28,538 nucleotides of DNA from NCBI GenBank assembly GCA_049841315.1, contig JASGDB010000051.1, positions 1-28,538 on the forward strand. Reading direction: 5' to 3'. Position 1 is the first letter of the stretch; each line of letters begins with the position of its first letter. The notes under the pieces are model-generated. The model saw only the letters and a list, made by a program, of their open reading frames with translations, ran no database searches and was not told the DNA's origin. Shown piece by piece: positions 14,850 through 22,234 of the stretch. The position numbers and the translations under genes were made by a program. The stretch comes from JASGDB01 sp049841315. Lineage in GTDB: Bacteria > Bacteroidota > Bacteroidia > Flavobacteriales > Weeksellaceae.

Positions 14850-15875
14850 ATGGACAGAAAGAATTTTTTAAAAGGGTTGGGCGTTATCGGTGCATCGATT
14901 CCGCTGATGGGTTTTGCCGGAAAAAATCTATTGGAAGACCCAATGGACGAACCCTCCAACAACGATTTGCTGGCTTGCACGGAAACACCTGAAGAAATTC
15001 CCGGTCCGTATCCGGCACCAAGCTCGATAAGTACTTCTACTTTATTAAGAAGCAATATCACAGAAGGCACACAAACAGGGATTCCGCTGACTTTGGCGTT
15101 GAATATCAAAAATGTAAACAACAACTGTGCATCTGTGGGTGCAGGTTACAGAGTCGATATTTGGCATTGCAACAAGAGAGGATATTACTCCGCTTATGCA
15201 GGACAGCCGGGAATTGACGGGACTAAAGACACGACCGGACAAACGTGGCTTCGGGGAATACAATATACCGATTCAAACGGACAGGTAAATTTTACGACCA
15301 TTTATCCGGGTTGGTACACGCCGAGAACCACACATATTCACGTTCAGGTGTATGATGCTTCCAACACGCTGATACTCACTACACAGCTTGTTTTTCTCGA
15401 CAGCGTGAATACAACTGTGAATTCTTACTACGCAACGAGCGGACAAAATTCCACCACCAATGCTACCGATATGGTGGTCAGTGATTCTTATGCCAGTGAA
15501 ATTATTACCGTAACAGGAAGCACCACCGCAGGCTATGCAGGAACCGCCGATGTTTTCGTAGAAGGAACATTAGGCGTTGATGATTTGAGTTTTGAAACCG
15601 GCGGACAATTCGGGAATGTGAATATTTATCCGAATCCCGCTTCCGATAATGCGAAAATTTCGTTCAACCTCATTCAGTCATCGACCGTGAGTGTCGAGAT
15701 TTTGGATTTTTCGGGAAGAAGCATCAAAAAAATCGCAGGCGAAAATTTTGCAAAAGGCAAAAACGAATTGAACCTTAATCTTTCCGAATTAAAAACCGGA
15801 ACTTATCTGTACAAAATCAATGTTTCAAACATCAACGGAGATTTTTCGCAGACCAAAAAATTGATTAAAAAATAA
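14850..15875 (+). CDS. Intradiol-dioxygenase-like exported protein with T9SS sorting domain
   Basis: A 341-residue protein. The N-terminus MDRKNFLKGLGVIGASIPLMGF looks like a Tat-type leader in which the second Arg is Lys (RKNFLK). The middle domain (about 48-190) matches intradiol ring-cleavage dioxygenase-like proteins: EEIPGPYP (49-55), VDIWHCNKRGYYSAY (102-116) and YPGWYTPRTTHIHVQV (152-167). The expected Fe(III) ligands are Tyr113, Tyr156, His162 and His164, all present. The C-terminal part (about 255-341), with VNIYPNPASD and ending TKKLIKK, is a T9SS type A sorting domain, so the protein should cross the outer membrane and perhaps be surface-attached. Substrate is unknown: catechol cleavage outside the cell is possible, but many family members are uncharacterised. 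Confidence 0.88.
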   Translation: MDRKNFLKGLGVIGASIPLMGFAGKNLLEDPMDEPSNNDLLACTETPEEIPGPYPAPSSISTSTLLRSNITEGTQTGIPLTLALNIKNVNNNCASVGAGYRVDIWHCNKRGYYSAYAGQPGIDGTKDTTGQTWLRGIQYTDSNGQVNFTTIYPGWYTPRTTHIHVQVYDASNTLILTTQLVFLDSVNTTVNSYYATSGQNSTTNATDMVVSDSYASEIITVTGSTTAGYAGTADVFVEGTLGVDDLSFETGGQFGNVNIYPNPASDNAKISFNLIQSSTVSVEILDFSGRSIKKIAGENFAKGKNELNLNLSELKTGTYLYKINVSNINGDFSQTKKLIKK

Positions 15876-15881
15876 AAACTT

Positions 15882-15889
15882 TATTTTTG
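15882..15889 (+). promoter_or_regulatory. Candidate -7 box for the small T9SS protein gene
   Basis: TATTTTTG matches TAnnTTTG, with ATTG 18 nt upstream as a possible -33. It lies just after the stop of the dioxygenase-like gene and 32 nt before the next ATG, so the two downstream genes may be expressed independently of it. Confidence 0.45.
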
Positions 15890-15921
15890 CACACACTTTT
15901 AAAATAAATATTAAAAATAAA

Positions 15922-16410
15922 ATGGTACAAACAACTTTTTTGAAAAAAATAGCAGGACTTCTGTTTATTTTTTTGGCAGGACTTGCGTTTTCGCAAACCG
16001 GAATAAAAGTAATTTATTACACCGGTGCGGAACAGAATTTTGCCATACAGGACAGCGGAAAACTTTACTTTTCCGGAGATAATCTTCTGATAAAAACCGA
16101 TGCTTCGGCAACGGATACTTCTATCCCGGTAAGCATTATCAGCAAAATCGTATTCTCGAGCGACTCTTTGGCAGCTCAGGAAGTAGGAGCAAACGACAAG
16201 AATTTGAAACTCTATCCGAATCCTTCTTCGGATTTTATCAGAATCAAATCGGACGCAAAATCACTTTCGGTAAAAATTTACAGTCTTGACGGAAAAATGG
16301 TTTTATCCGGAAATTACAAATCCGATGAAGACATCAATGTTTCCAAATTGGAAAAAGGCGTTTATCTTGTTCAGGCAAATGGTACAACTATTAAATTTAT
16401 CAAAAAATGA
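15922..16410 (+). CDS. Small secreted protein with T9SS type A sorting domain
   Basis: A 162-residue protein. Residues 1-25 are a signal peptide (ending GLAFSQ). Residues about 26-90 form a small beta-rich module (IKVIYYTGAEQNF, then ISKIVFSSD). Residues about 93-162 are a T9SS sorting domain with LKLYPNPSSDFIRI, the KIYSLDGKMV strand and the ending TTIKFIKK. Function is unknown. Its stop codon overlaps the start of the next gene (ATGA), so translation of the two is coupled. The small module resembles the N-terminal module of that next protein (paired I-x-x-I-x-F segments), suggesting that the two work together or arose by module sharing. Confidence 0.85.
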   Translation: MVQTTFLKKIAGLLFIFLAGLAFSQTGIKVIYYTGAEQNFAIQDSGKLYFSGDNLLIKTDASATDTSIPVSIISKIVFSSDSLAAQEVGANDKNLKLYPNPSSDFIRIKSDAKSLSVKIYSLDGKMVLSGNYKSDEDINVSKLEKGVYLVQANGTTIKFIKK

Positions 16411-19040
16411 AAAAGTATTTATTAATATTAGGAGTGCTGTTTTCGTTTTTGATGAACGCACAGTACAATATCGTCGTTAATAACTCGGGAAACACAATGT
16501 ATGCTTCCCCGATTTCCAGCGTGGACCAAATTACGTTTGACGGAACTTACTCTAAAATTCTAACTTCCGGAAACACTTCTACGCTTAATATCCAGAAAGC
16601 GTTTATTGACAGTTTTACATTTACTACATCTACTGTAAACCTCGATAAAATCTACATTATCTGGAACGGAACGGACGATGCCACGATTATCAATCCGTAT
16701 TCCGCAAGTGGTGTAACAATCACAGCAACAGGAGGTGCGGTTACCGTTACTTCAACTTCTACCACCAGCAATTTGGAATACAATCTTTTGGGAACGAGTT
16801 CCGCAGGAAGTTTGACGATGAGTTCAGTTTCTCCGGCAAGTTTTGTCTTGAATAATCTGAATCTGACCAACGCAAGCGGACCTGCGATTATCGTAACCGG
16901 TGCTCAAACGCATACGTTCACGCTGCAAAGCGGAACGACTAATTCTTTGACGGACGGAGCTTCCAGCTCCAAAAACGGAGCATTGCAAACCGACGGTAAT
17001 ATTGTGTTTGCAGGAACAGGAAGTTTGTCCATTAACGGAATTAAAAAACACGGAATTTCCACTTCCAAAGCTATTGAAATCCAAAACGGAACGATTACCG
17101 TTACAGGAGCAGCTTCGGACGGACTTCATTCCGAAGGATTTACGATGAGCAGCGGAACACTCACTGTTACTGCAACAGGAGATGCCGTAGATGCAGGAGA
17201 TACTGCCGTTGCGATTTCCGGAGGAAGCATTACCGCAAACCTCGCTTCTGCCGATGTGAAGGGAATCAAAACGGGAACTAACACAATTAATATTTCCGGA
17301 GGAACGATTAATTTGACATTAACCGGTGCACAATCCAAAGCCATCAGTGCGAAACAAGCGATTACCATAACCGGCGGAACAATTACTGCAAATCTTTCGG
17401 GAGCAGCAGTTCTTACGGCTTCCGGAAGCGGATTCGACCCGTCTTATTCTACTGCAATAAAATCTGATACAACAGTTAACATCAGCAATGCAACGATTAA
17501 CCTTACGCTGACTTCAACAGCCAACGGAGGTAAAGGAATTGCCGCAGACGAAGCCATTACCATAAACAGTGGAAATATTACCATTTCTACCGCAGGAAGC
17601 GGAGCTGCTTATACCAATACAGACGGTCTTGCGGATTCTTATTCATCATCGTCCATTTCTTCCGACACCGATATTAATATTCTCGGCGGAACATTGGTTT
17701 TGACCAATTCCGGAACGGCAAGCAAAGGAATCAATGCTGACGGAAATGTAACTGTAAGCGGAGGAAGTACAACGGTAAATCTTTCGGGAGCAACTTTATT
17801 GGCAGCATCGGGAAGCGGATACGACCCGTCTTATCCAACAGGAATAAAAGCAGACGGAACGGTAACTATTTCCGCAGGAACAGTAACGGTTACGGGAACT
17901 TCCGCAGCAACAGGAACGAAAGGAATTTCTGCTGATGGCGACATCAACATTTCCGCCGGAACTGTAAATATTACAACAGCCGGAAACGGAGCAACGTACA
18001 CCAATGCTTCCGGAACAATAGATTCTTATTCTTCTGCTGCAATTTCGGGAGATGCCAACGTAGTTATCAGCGGAGGTTCTGTTACTACATCAAGTTCAGG
18101 TAGTGCCGGAAAAGGAATTAAATCAGACGGACAAATTACCATCGGAACTACAACAAGCAGTCCGACTTTAAATATAACAACAACCGGAGCTCGTTTATTG
18201 GTTTCGGGAACAGATTATTCCCACCCGAAAACAATGGTCGCAGCAGGTGCTATCGTCATCAACAATGGAACGAATACTTTAAATTCCACCGATGACGGAA
18301 TCCATTCCGATACTTCTATCACGATTAACGGCGGAACAAATAAAATTTCCGCAGTATCAGCAACATCGGGAGTTGGCGAAGGAATCGAAGCACCGATAAT
18401 TAATTTAACCGGTGGAACAAACACCGTGAATGCTTCCAACGACGGTATCAACGCAACTTACGGAACAGTAAGTGGCGGAACGGAAGCTGATGATGGCAGC
18501 CAGCTGAATATTTCAGGCGGAATCCACATCATCACAGGAAGTGATGCGGTGGACAGCAACGGAGATATTACCATTACAGGCGGAACAACCATTATAAACG
18601 GACCAACCAGCCAGCCGGAAGAAGGTATTGATTTCAACGGAACATTCAATATGAACGGCGGATTCTTAATTTCTGCGGGTTCTAATGCCAGTATGACAAA
18701 AGCGATGAGCACAACTTCTACACAAGTGGGAATGTACATCAAATCTAACGCACAGCTTCCAACTACCTCAATGATTCATATTCGGAACACAGCAGGAACA
18801 GAAATGGTAACTTTCAAACCGAAAAATGCGGTGTATTACTTCCATTTTTCCAGTCCAAATCTGGCGAAGTCTACGCAGTATAGAATCTATTTCGGCGGAA
18901 GTTATACGGGCGGAAGTTATGTTGGCGGAACTTCCGGTTGGGGATTATACACCGGCGGAACATATTCTACAACCGGTGCAACTTTGAAAAGCACCACAAC
19001 GACTTCTTCGTCATCAACGGTAAATACGATAAGTTTTTAA
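16407..19040 (+). CDS. Large repetitive beta-helix protein, Cthe_2159-type carbohydrate-binding family
   Basis: An 877-residue secreted protein with signal peptide MKKYLLILGVLFSFLMNAQ. A short N-terminal module (about 20-75, SVDQITFDGTY) is followed by a long series of Gly/Thr/Ser/Asn-rich rungs of the type ITISGGTITAN, KGIKSDGQITI and NSTDDGIHSDTSITINGG. These are typical of right-handed parallel beta-helices of the Cthe_2159 carbohydrate-binding family, described as binding cellulose and polygalacturonate. Residues about 329-586 hold two copies of a 129-residue repeat. The end is Gly/Tyr/Ser-rich (GGSYTGGSYVGG) with no recognisable T9SS domain. The ATG overlaps the previous stop. A surface glycan-binding or matrix role is inferred. 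A terminator follows. Confidence 0.85.
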   Translation: MKKYLLILGVLFSFLMNAQYNIVVNNSGNTMYASPISSVDQITFDGTYSKILTSGNTSTLNIQKAFIDSFTFTTSTVNLDKIYIIWNGTDDATIINPYSASGVTITATGGAVTVTSTSTTSNLEYNLLGTSSAGSLTMSSVSPASFVLNNLNLTNASGPAIIVTGAQTHTFTLQSGTTNSLTDGASSSKNGALQTDGNIVFAGTGSLSINGIKKHGISTSKAIEIQNGTITVTGAASDGLHSEGFTMSSGTLTVTATGDAVDAGDTAVAISGGSITANLASADVKGIKTGTNTINISGGTINLTLTGAQSKAISAKQAITITGGTITANLSGAAVLTASGSGFDPSYSTAIKSDTTVNISNATINLTLTSTANGGKGIAADEAITINSGNITISTAGSGAAYTNTDGLADSYSSSSISSDTDINILGGTLVLTNSGTASKGINADGNVTVSGGSTTVNLSGATLLAASGSGYDPSYPTGIKADGTVTISAGTVTVTGTSAATGTKGISADGDINISAGTVNITTAGNGATYTNASGTIDSYSSAAISGDANVVISGGSVTTSSSGSAGKGIKSDGQITIGTTTSSPTLNITTTGARLLVSGTDYSHPKTMVAAGAIVINNGTNTLNSTDDGIHSDTSITINGGTNKISAVSATSGVGEGIEAPIINLTGGTNTVNASNDGINATYGTVSGGTEADDGSQLNISGGIHIITGSDAVDSNGDITITGGTTIINGPTSQPEEGIDFNGTFNMNGGFLISAGSNASMTKAMSTTSTQVGMYIKSNAQLPTTSMIHIRNTAGTEMVTFKPKNAVYYFHFSSPNLAKSTQYRIYFGGSYTGGSYVGGTSGWGLYTGGTYSTTGATLKSTTTTSSSSTVNTISF
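17391..18164 (+). repeat. Two tandem 129-codon repeats within the beta-helix gene
   Basis: Unit 1 begins at 17391 (LSGAAVLTASGSGFDPSYST) and unit 2 at 17778 (LSGATLLAASGSGYDPSYPT), an offset of exactly 387 bp. Both contain ADS/IDSYSS blocks followed by SGD or SSDTD rungs. A decayed third start (ITTTGARLLVSGTDYSHP) follows near 18171. Confidence 0.8.
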
Positions 19041-19078
19041 AACTTATTAATCTACTTACTTTAATACATTTATTCCCG

Positions 19079-19116
19079 AAAAACCGGCTCATTATTTGAG
19101 CCGGTTTTTCTTTTTT
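19079..19116 (+). terminator. Intrinsic terminator after the beta-helix gene
   Basis: Arms AAAAACCGGCTCA (19079-19091) and TGAGCCGGTTTTT (19097-19109) pair perfectly around TTATT, followed by a T-rich run. Confidence 0.92.
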
Positions 19117-19186
19117 GCAGTTTTTTCCGAAAAGCGACTGATATTTATCAATGATATATCTCATTTTATTTTTTGAAAGATTGCAG

Positions 19187-19194
19187 TACCTTTG
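19187..19194 (+). promoter_or_regulatory. -7 box of the CoA-transferase gene
   Basis: TACCTTTG, with TTTT 19 nt upstream (19164-19167) as an imperfect -33. It lies between the two possible ATGs (19173 and 19215) and so supports 19215 as the start. Confidence 0.6.
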
Positions 19195-19214
19195 AGGAAA
19201 CAATTTTCCAGATT

Positions 19215-20489
19215 ATGATAAACTATGTAAGCGCAGAAGAAGCAGTATCCATCATCCAGAGCGGTAATAGAATATTCGGACACGGAAGCGCCTGTACACC
19301 AAATGTTTTGTATGATGAACTTGCCCGGCAAGCCTCCCGGCTCAAAAACGTGGAAATGGTATCCATCACACAGCAGGGAAATGTGGAGATTGCAAAACCT
19401 CAGTATAAAGACAGTTTTTTTGTCAATTCGCTTTTCACCTCCACTCCGGTTCGTGAAGCTGTAAATTCCGACCACGGAGATTTCATTCCTATATTTTTGA
19501 GCGAGATTCCAATACTTTTCAAAAACGGGCATCTTCCTTTGGATGTTGCCTTGATTACGGTTTCACCGCCCGACGCACATGGTTACTGCACATTGGGAAC
19601 ATCGGTGGATGTTGCCAGAAGTGCTATCGATACCGCAAAAAAAATCATCGCCGTCGTCAATCCGAACATGCCGAGAACGCACGGAGACGGAATGATTCAT
19701 ATCGGCAGAATTCACAAATTCGTGTGGAATGAAGACGATTTATTGACCATAGATTATGGATCAAAAGTCGGAGAAGAAGAAATGCAGATAGGAAGAAACG
19801 TTGCCCAACTCATTGACGACAAAGCCACCCTCCAAATGGGAATCGGAACTATTCCCGATGCAGTTCTGAAATGTCTTACCAACCACAAAGACCTCGGAAT
19901 CCATACGGAAATGCTGAGCGACGGTGCGATTGATTTGATTCTGAATGATGTGGTGAACAACAAGCACAAAGGAACACACATCAACAGAACGATTACCAGT
20001 TTCTGTTTCGGAACACGCAGGCTGTACGATTTCGTGGATGATAATCCCGCCATTTCGTTTATGGATGTTCAGCACGTGAATTATCCGATTAACATTATGA
20101 AAAACAAAAGAATGCACGCCATCAATTCAGCGATTGAGATTGATTTGACAGGTCAGGTTTGTGCAGATTCTATCGGAACTTATCAGTTCAGCGGAATCGG
20201 CGGACAGATGGATTTTATGAGAGGCGCAGCATTAAGCGAGGGAGGAAAACCGATTATGGCAATTTCTTCCAGAACCAAAAAAGGAATCCCGAGAATCGTT
20301 CCGTTCCTGAAACAGGGGGCAGGCGTGGTAACGACAAGAGGACACATCCACTACGTCTGTACCGAATACGGAACGGCTTATCTCTACGGAAAAAGCCTGA
20401 AACAGCGTGCCAAAGCGTTAATAGAAATCTCTCATCCTGACGACAGAGAAGCCCTTGACCGTGCAGCACATGAACGTTTTAAATATTAA
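19215..20489 (+). CDS. Acetyl-CoA hydrolase/transferase family protein (4-hydroxybutyrate CoA-transferase-like)
   Basis: A 424-residue cytoplasmic enzyme from start 19215 (MINYVSAEEAV); the upstream ATG at 19173 would precede the promoter box. Family I CoA-transferase signatures are GHGSACTPNVLYDEL, VSPPDAHGYCTLGTSVD, LQMGIGTIPDAVL and IHTEMLSDGAIDL with the probable catalytic Glu232. The C-terminal domain has SGIGGQMDFMRGA and VTTRGHIHYVCTEYG. These enzymes move CoA between acetyl-CoA and other short carboxylates, or hydrolyse acetyl-CoA. The exact substrate cannot be read from sequence, and no neighbouring fermentation genes narrow it. It has its own promoter after a strong terminator, so it is probably transcribed alone. 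Confidence 0.92.
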   Translation: MINYVSAEEAVSIIQSGNRIFGHGSACTPNVLYDELARQASRLKNVEMVSITQQGNVEIAKPQYKDSFFVNSLFTSTPVREAVNSDHGDFIPIFLSEIPILFKNGHLPLDVALITVSPPDAHGYCTLGTSVDVARSAIDTAKKIIAVVNPNMPRTHGDGMIHIGRIHKFVWNEDDLLTIDYGSKVGEEEMQIGRNVAQLIDDKATLQMGIGTIPDAVLKCLTNHKDLGIHTEMLSDGAIDLILNDVVNNKHKGTHINRTITSFCFGTRRLYDFVDDNPAISFMDVQHVNYPINIMKNKRMHAINSAIEIDLTGQVCADSIGTYQFSGIGGQMDFMRGAALSEGGKPIMAISSRTKKGIPRIVPFLKQGAGVVTTRGHIHYVCTEYGTAYLYGKSLKQRAKALIEISHPDDREALDRAAHERFKY

Positions 20490-20648
20490 GAAATTGCTTT
20501 TAATCTTTATGGAGTATATCATTTTCAATAACCGTTTTCTGCCATAATACCTACATTCAGAAGAATTTTTATTAAACCTGATGAACATCGGATTTCCTTC
20601 AAAATTTCTGGCAAAATTCTTGTTTCTTGGTAATGTCAAAAATTAAAT

Positions 20649-21233
20649 ATGAAAAAACACAGATTTGCAACTATTATTGCCATAGCGCTTATTTCCTGTA
20701 ATAAGATTGAGGAAAAAATCAATGAAACCATTGACAAAACTTCCGAAACGGTAAAACAAAAAGCCAAAGACAAGGTGAAAGAGACCATTGATTCCACGAT
20801 TTCGGAATCCATCAATTCCGTAACCAATGCTGAAAATGCAGTTTTCACCGAAGTTTTTCCTGATGAAATTCCCGCATTCATCACCGAATTTAAGGGGAAA
20901 AAAGTAACGCTCCCGAACGGAAGTCCGGTATATGTTTTCAAATACAAAGCGGAAAAAGACTCCCTCATTTTTTTCCTGGAATCACAGCCGGCTTCCGATG
21001 AAAGCCGTTCCGATAAAACCGCCCGGAAAATCGACGGACAAAGCATTATCGACAAACTTTCGCTCGTTGAAAAATTCATTCCGCAGGGAACGATTGACAC
21101 TTCGTTTTTAGAAGAAATCAAAAATGATGAGAACATTGAATTTTACAGGCTGAAACGCATTCCGAACAACTCTACGGTTATTTATAATCCGAAAAATAAT
21201 CAGGTTTTTCAGTTTATTGAAATTGTGAAATAA
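20649..21233 (+). CDS. Putative lipoprotein, unknown function
   Basis: A 194-residue protein with a lipoprotein signal: a charged start (MKKHR), a hydrophobic stretch and the lipobox LISC with Cys17 as lipidation site. Residues about 20-65 are Lys/Glu/Thr-rich and amphipathic (KIEEKINETIDKTSETVKQK), probably a coiled-coil or extended helix holding the domain away from the membrane. The remaining part (about 70-194) looks like a small mixed alpha/beta domain (FKGKKVTLPNGSPVYVFKYK). I do not recognise the family. It is separated from the CoA-transferase gene by 159 bp without clear signals. Its stop codon touches a long nested inverted repeat that probably ends transcription. Confidence 0.75.
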   Translation: MKKHRFATIIAIALISCNKIEEKINETIDKTSETVKQKAKDKVKETIDSTISESINSVTNAENAVFTEVFPDEIPAFITEFKGKKVTLPNGSPVYVFKYKAEKDSLIFFLESQPASDESRSDKTARKIDGQSIIDKLSLVEKFIPQGTIDTSFLEEIKNDENIEFYRLKRIPNNSTVIYNPKNNQVFQFIEIVK

Positions 21234-21420
21234 AAGGAGCGACGAAGTCGCGACATATTGGTAAAGTGTCTTATATCAAATGATTACTCAAGGTGCGAAG
21301 CACCGACATATTGGTTCAACAAAATCTGATTTTTTGGAAAACTCAACCAATATGTCGGTGCTTCGCACCTTTTTCCCTCACTATTCTTTTTTTACCAACA
21401 TGTCGCGGCTTCGCCGCTTT
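21233..21420. repeat. Nested inverted-repeat element with four copies of CGACATATTGGT
   Basis: Outer arms are 21233-21265 and 21391-21420. Inner arms 21290-21316 and 21345-21371 are perfect 27-bp complements. Each arm contains a small hairpin (GCGAC-GAA-GTCGC, GTGC-GAA-GCAC, GTGC-TTC-GCAC, GCGGC-TTC-GCCGC) next to CGACATATTGGT or its complement (21251-21262, 21304-21315, 21346-21357, 21394-21405; the last has one change). It fills the space between the lipoprotein and cobalamin adenosyltransferase genes and probably ends transcription in both directions. A 63-codon open frame across it is a by-product. Confidence 0.9.
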
Positions 21421-21467
21421 TCTTTATATTTAAAATTCCGTACTTTTATCCTGTTTAAAATCCAACA

Positions 21468-22043
21468 ATGAAAATCTATACCAAAACCGGAGATAAAGGA
21501 CAGACCGCATTATACGGCGGAACACGGGTTTCCAAAGCGTCCGCAAGAGTGGAAAGTTATGGCAATATTGACGAGTTAAATTCGTTCATCGGCGTTGCGA
21601 AAAGCCAGATTGAGAACGAAAATATTCTGAACCAACTGAAAAAAATCCAGTTTGACTTGTTTACGGTCGGTTCTGAATCCGCAACGCCGGTCGATAAACT
21701 GATGCTTGCCAACGGAAAACCGAGATTGCCACTTGCAATTTCCGAAAAAGAAATATCGGAATTGGAAATTTGGATGGACGAAATGGAAGAAAAACTCGAA
21801 CCTTTGCAATATTTCATTTTGCCGGGAGGCGGAAAAGCGGCGACTTTTCTACACGTTGCGAGAACTGTTTGCAGGCGTGCCGAACGCAGTTTGGTTTTCC
21901 TGAACCAATCCGAAGAAGTCCGCCCGGAATTGATAAAATATCTCAACCGTTTGTCGGATTATCTTTTTGTTTTGGCACGTTATGTTTCCCAACTTCACAA
22001 TGAACCGGAAGAATACTGGAATCCTAATGAGAGGAACAAGTAA
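21468..22043 (+). CDS. pduO: ATP:cob(I)alamin adenosyltransferase, PduO type
   Basis: A 191-residue cytoplasmic enzyme that transfers the adenosyl group of ATP to cob(I)alamin, making coenzyme B12. The N-terminal ATP-binding motif is KIYTKTGDKGQTALYGGTRVSK. The helical-bundle signatures are YGNIDELNSFIG, FILPGGGKAATFLHVARTVCRRAERSL and LNRLSDYLFVLARYV, all typical of PduO. Length is normal. Adenosylcobalamin would serve enzymes such as methylmalonyl-CoA mutase or ribonucleotide reductase elsewhere. No cobalamin riboswitch is seen upstream, where a repeat element lies instead. A thiamine pyrophosphokinase gene follows after 191 bp of repeat-like sequence. Confidence 0.94.
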   Translation: MKIYTKTGDKGQTALYGGTRVSKASARVESYGNIDELNSFIGVAKSQIENENILNQLKKIQFDLFTVGSESATPVDKLMLANGKPRLPLAISEKEISELEIWMDEMEEKLEPLQYFILPGGGKAATFLHVARTVCRRAERSLVFLNQSEEVRPELIKYLNRLSDYLFVLARYVSQLHNEPEEYWNPNERNK

Positions 22044-22234
22044 AAAGGAAAAAGAGCCAAGTGTTTCGAGATACGAGGTTCGGGTTACGAGTTATTCCCC
22101 TCTTTTCACGAGGTGTTTTTTAAAAAGTAAAAAACATATCAAACGATTTTCAAACAGCCTCAAACAACTTCAAGCAATTTCAAACTCTCGAACCTTAAAC
22201 ATTGAACTTTAAACTTTAAACCTTAAACGAAGAA
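22044..22234. repeat. Low-complexity repeat stretch before the thiamine pyrophosphokinase gene
   Basis: The 191-bp gap contains CGAGATACGAGGTTCGGGTTACGAG (a CGAG/TACGAG type repeat, about 22066-22090) and then a run of related pieces (TTCAAAC, CTCAAAC, CTTAAAC, TTTAAAC) from about 22145 to 22228. It carries no gene. The run ends 6 nt before the TTG start of the next gene. Confidence 0.6.

Noticed and set aside
19173..19214. Earlier ATG for the CoA-transferase gene.
   Set aside because: The -7 box at 19187-19194 lies downstream of that ATG, and the extra 14 residues are not family-like.
21233..21467. Cobalamin riboswitch upstream of the adenosyltransferase gene.
   Set aside because: The region is explained by the nested inverted repeat, and no B12-box-like sequence is seen.
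21280..21471. A 63-codon ORF directly before the cobalamin adenosyltransferase gene.
   Set aside because: It is read through the nested inverted repeat, so its sequence is dictated by the repeat arms and does not look like a protein.
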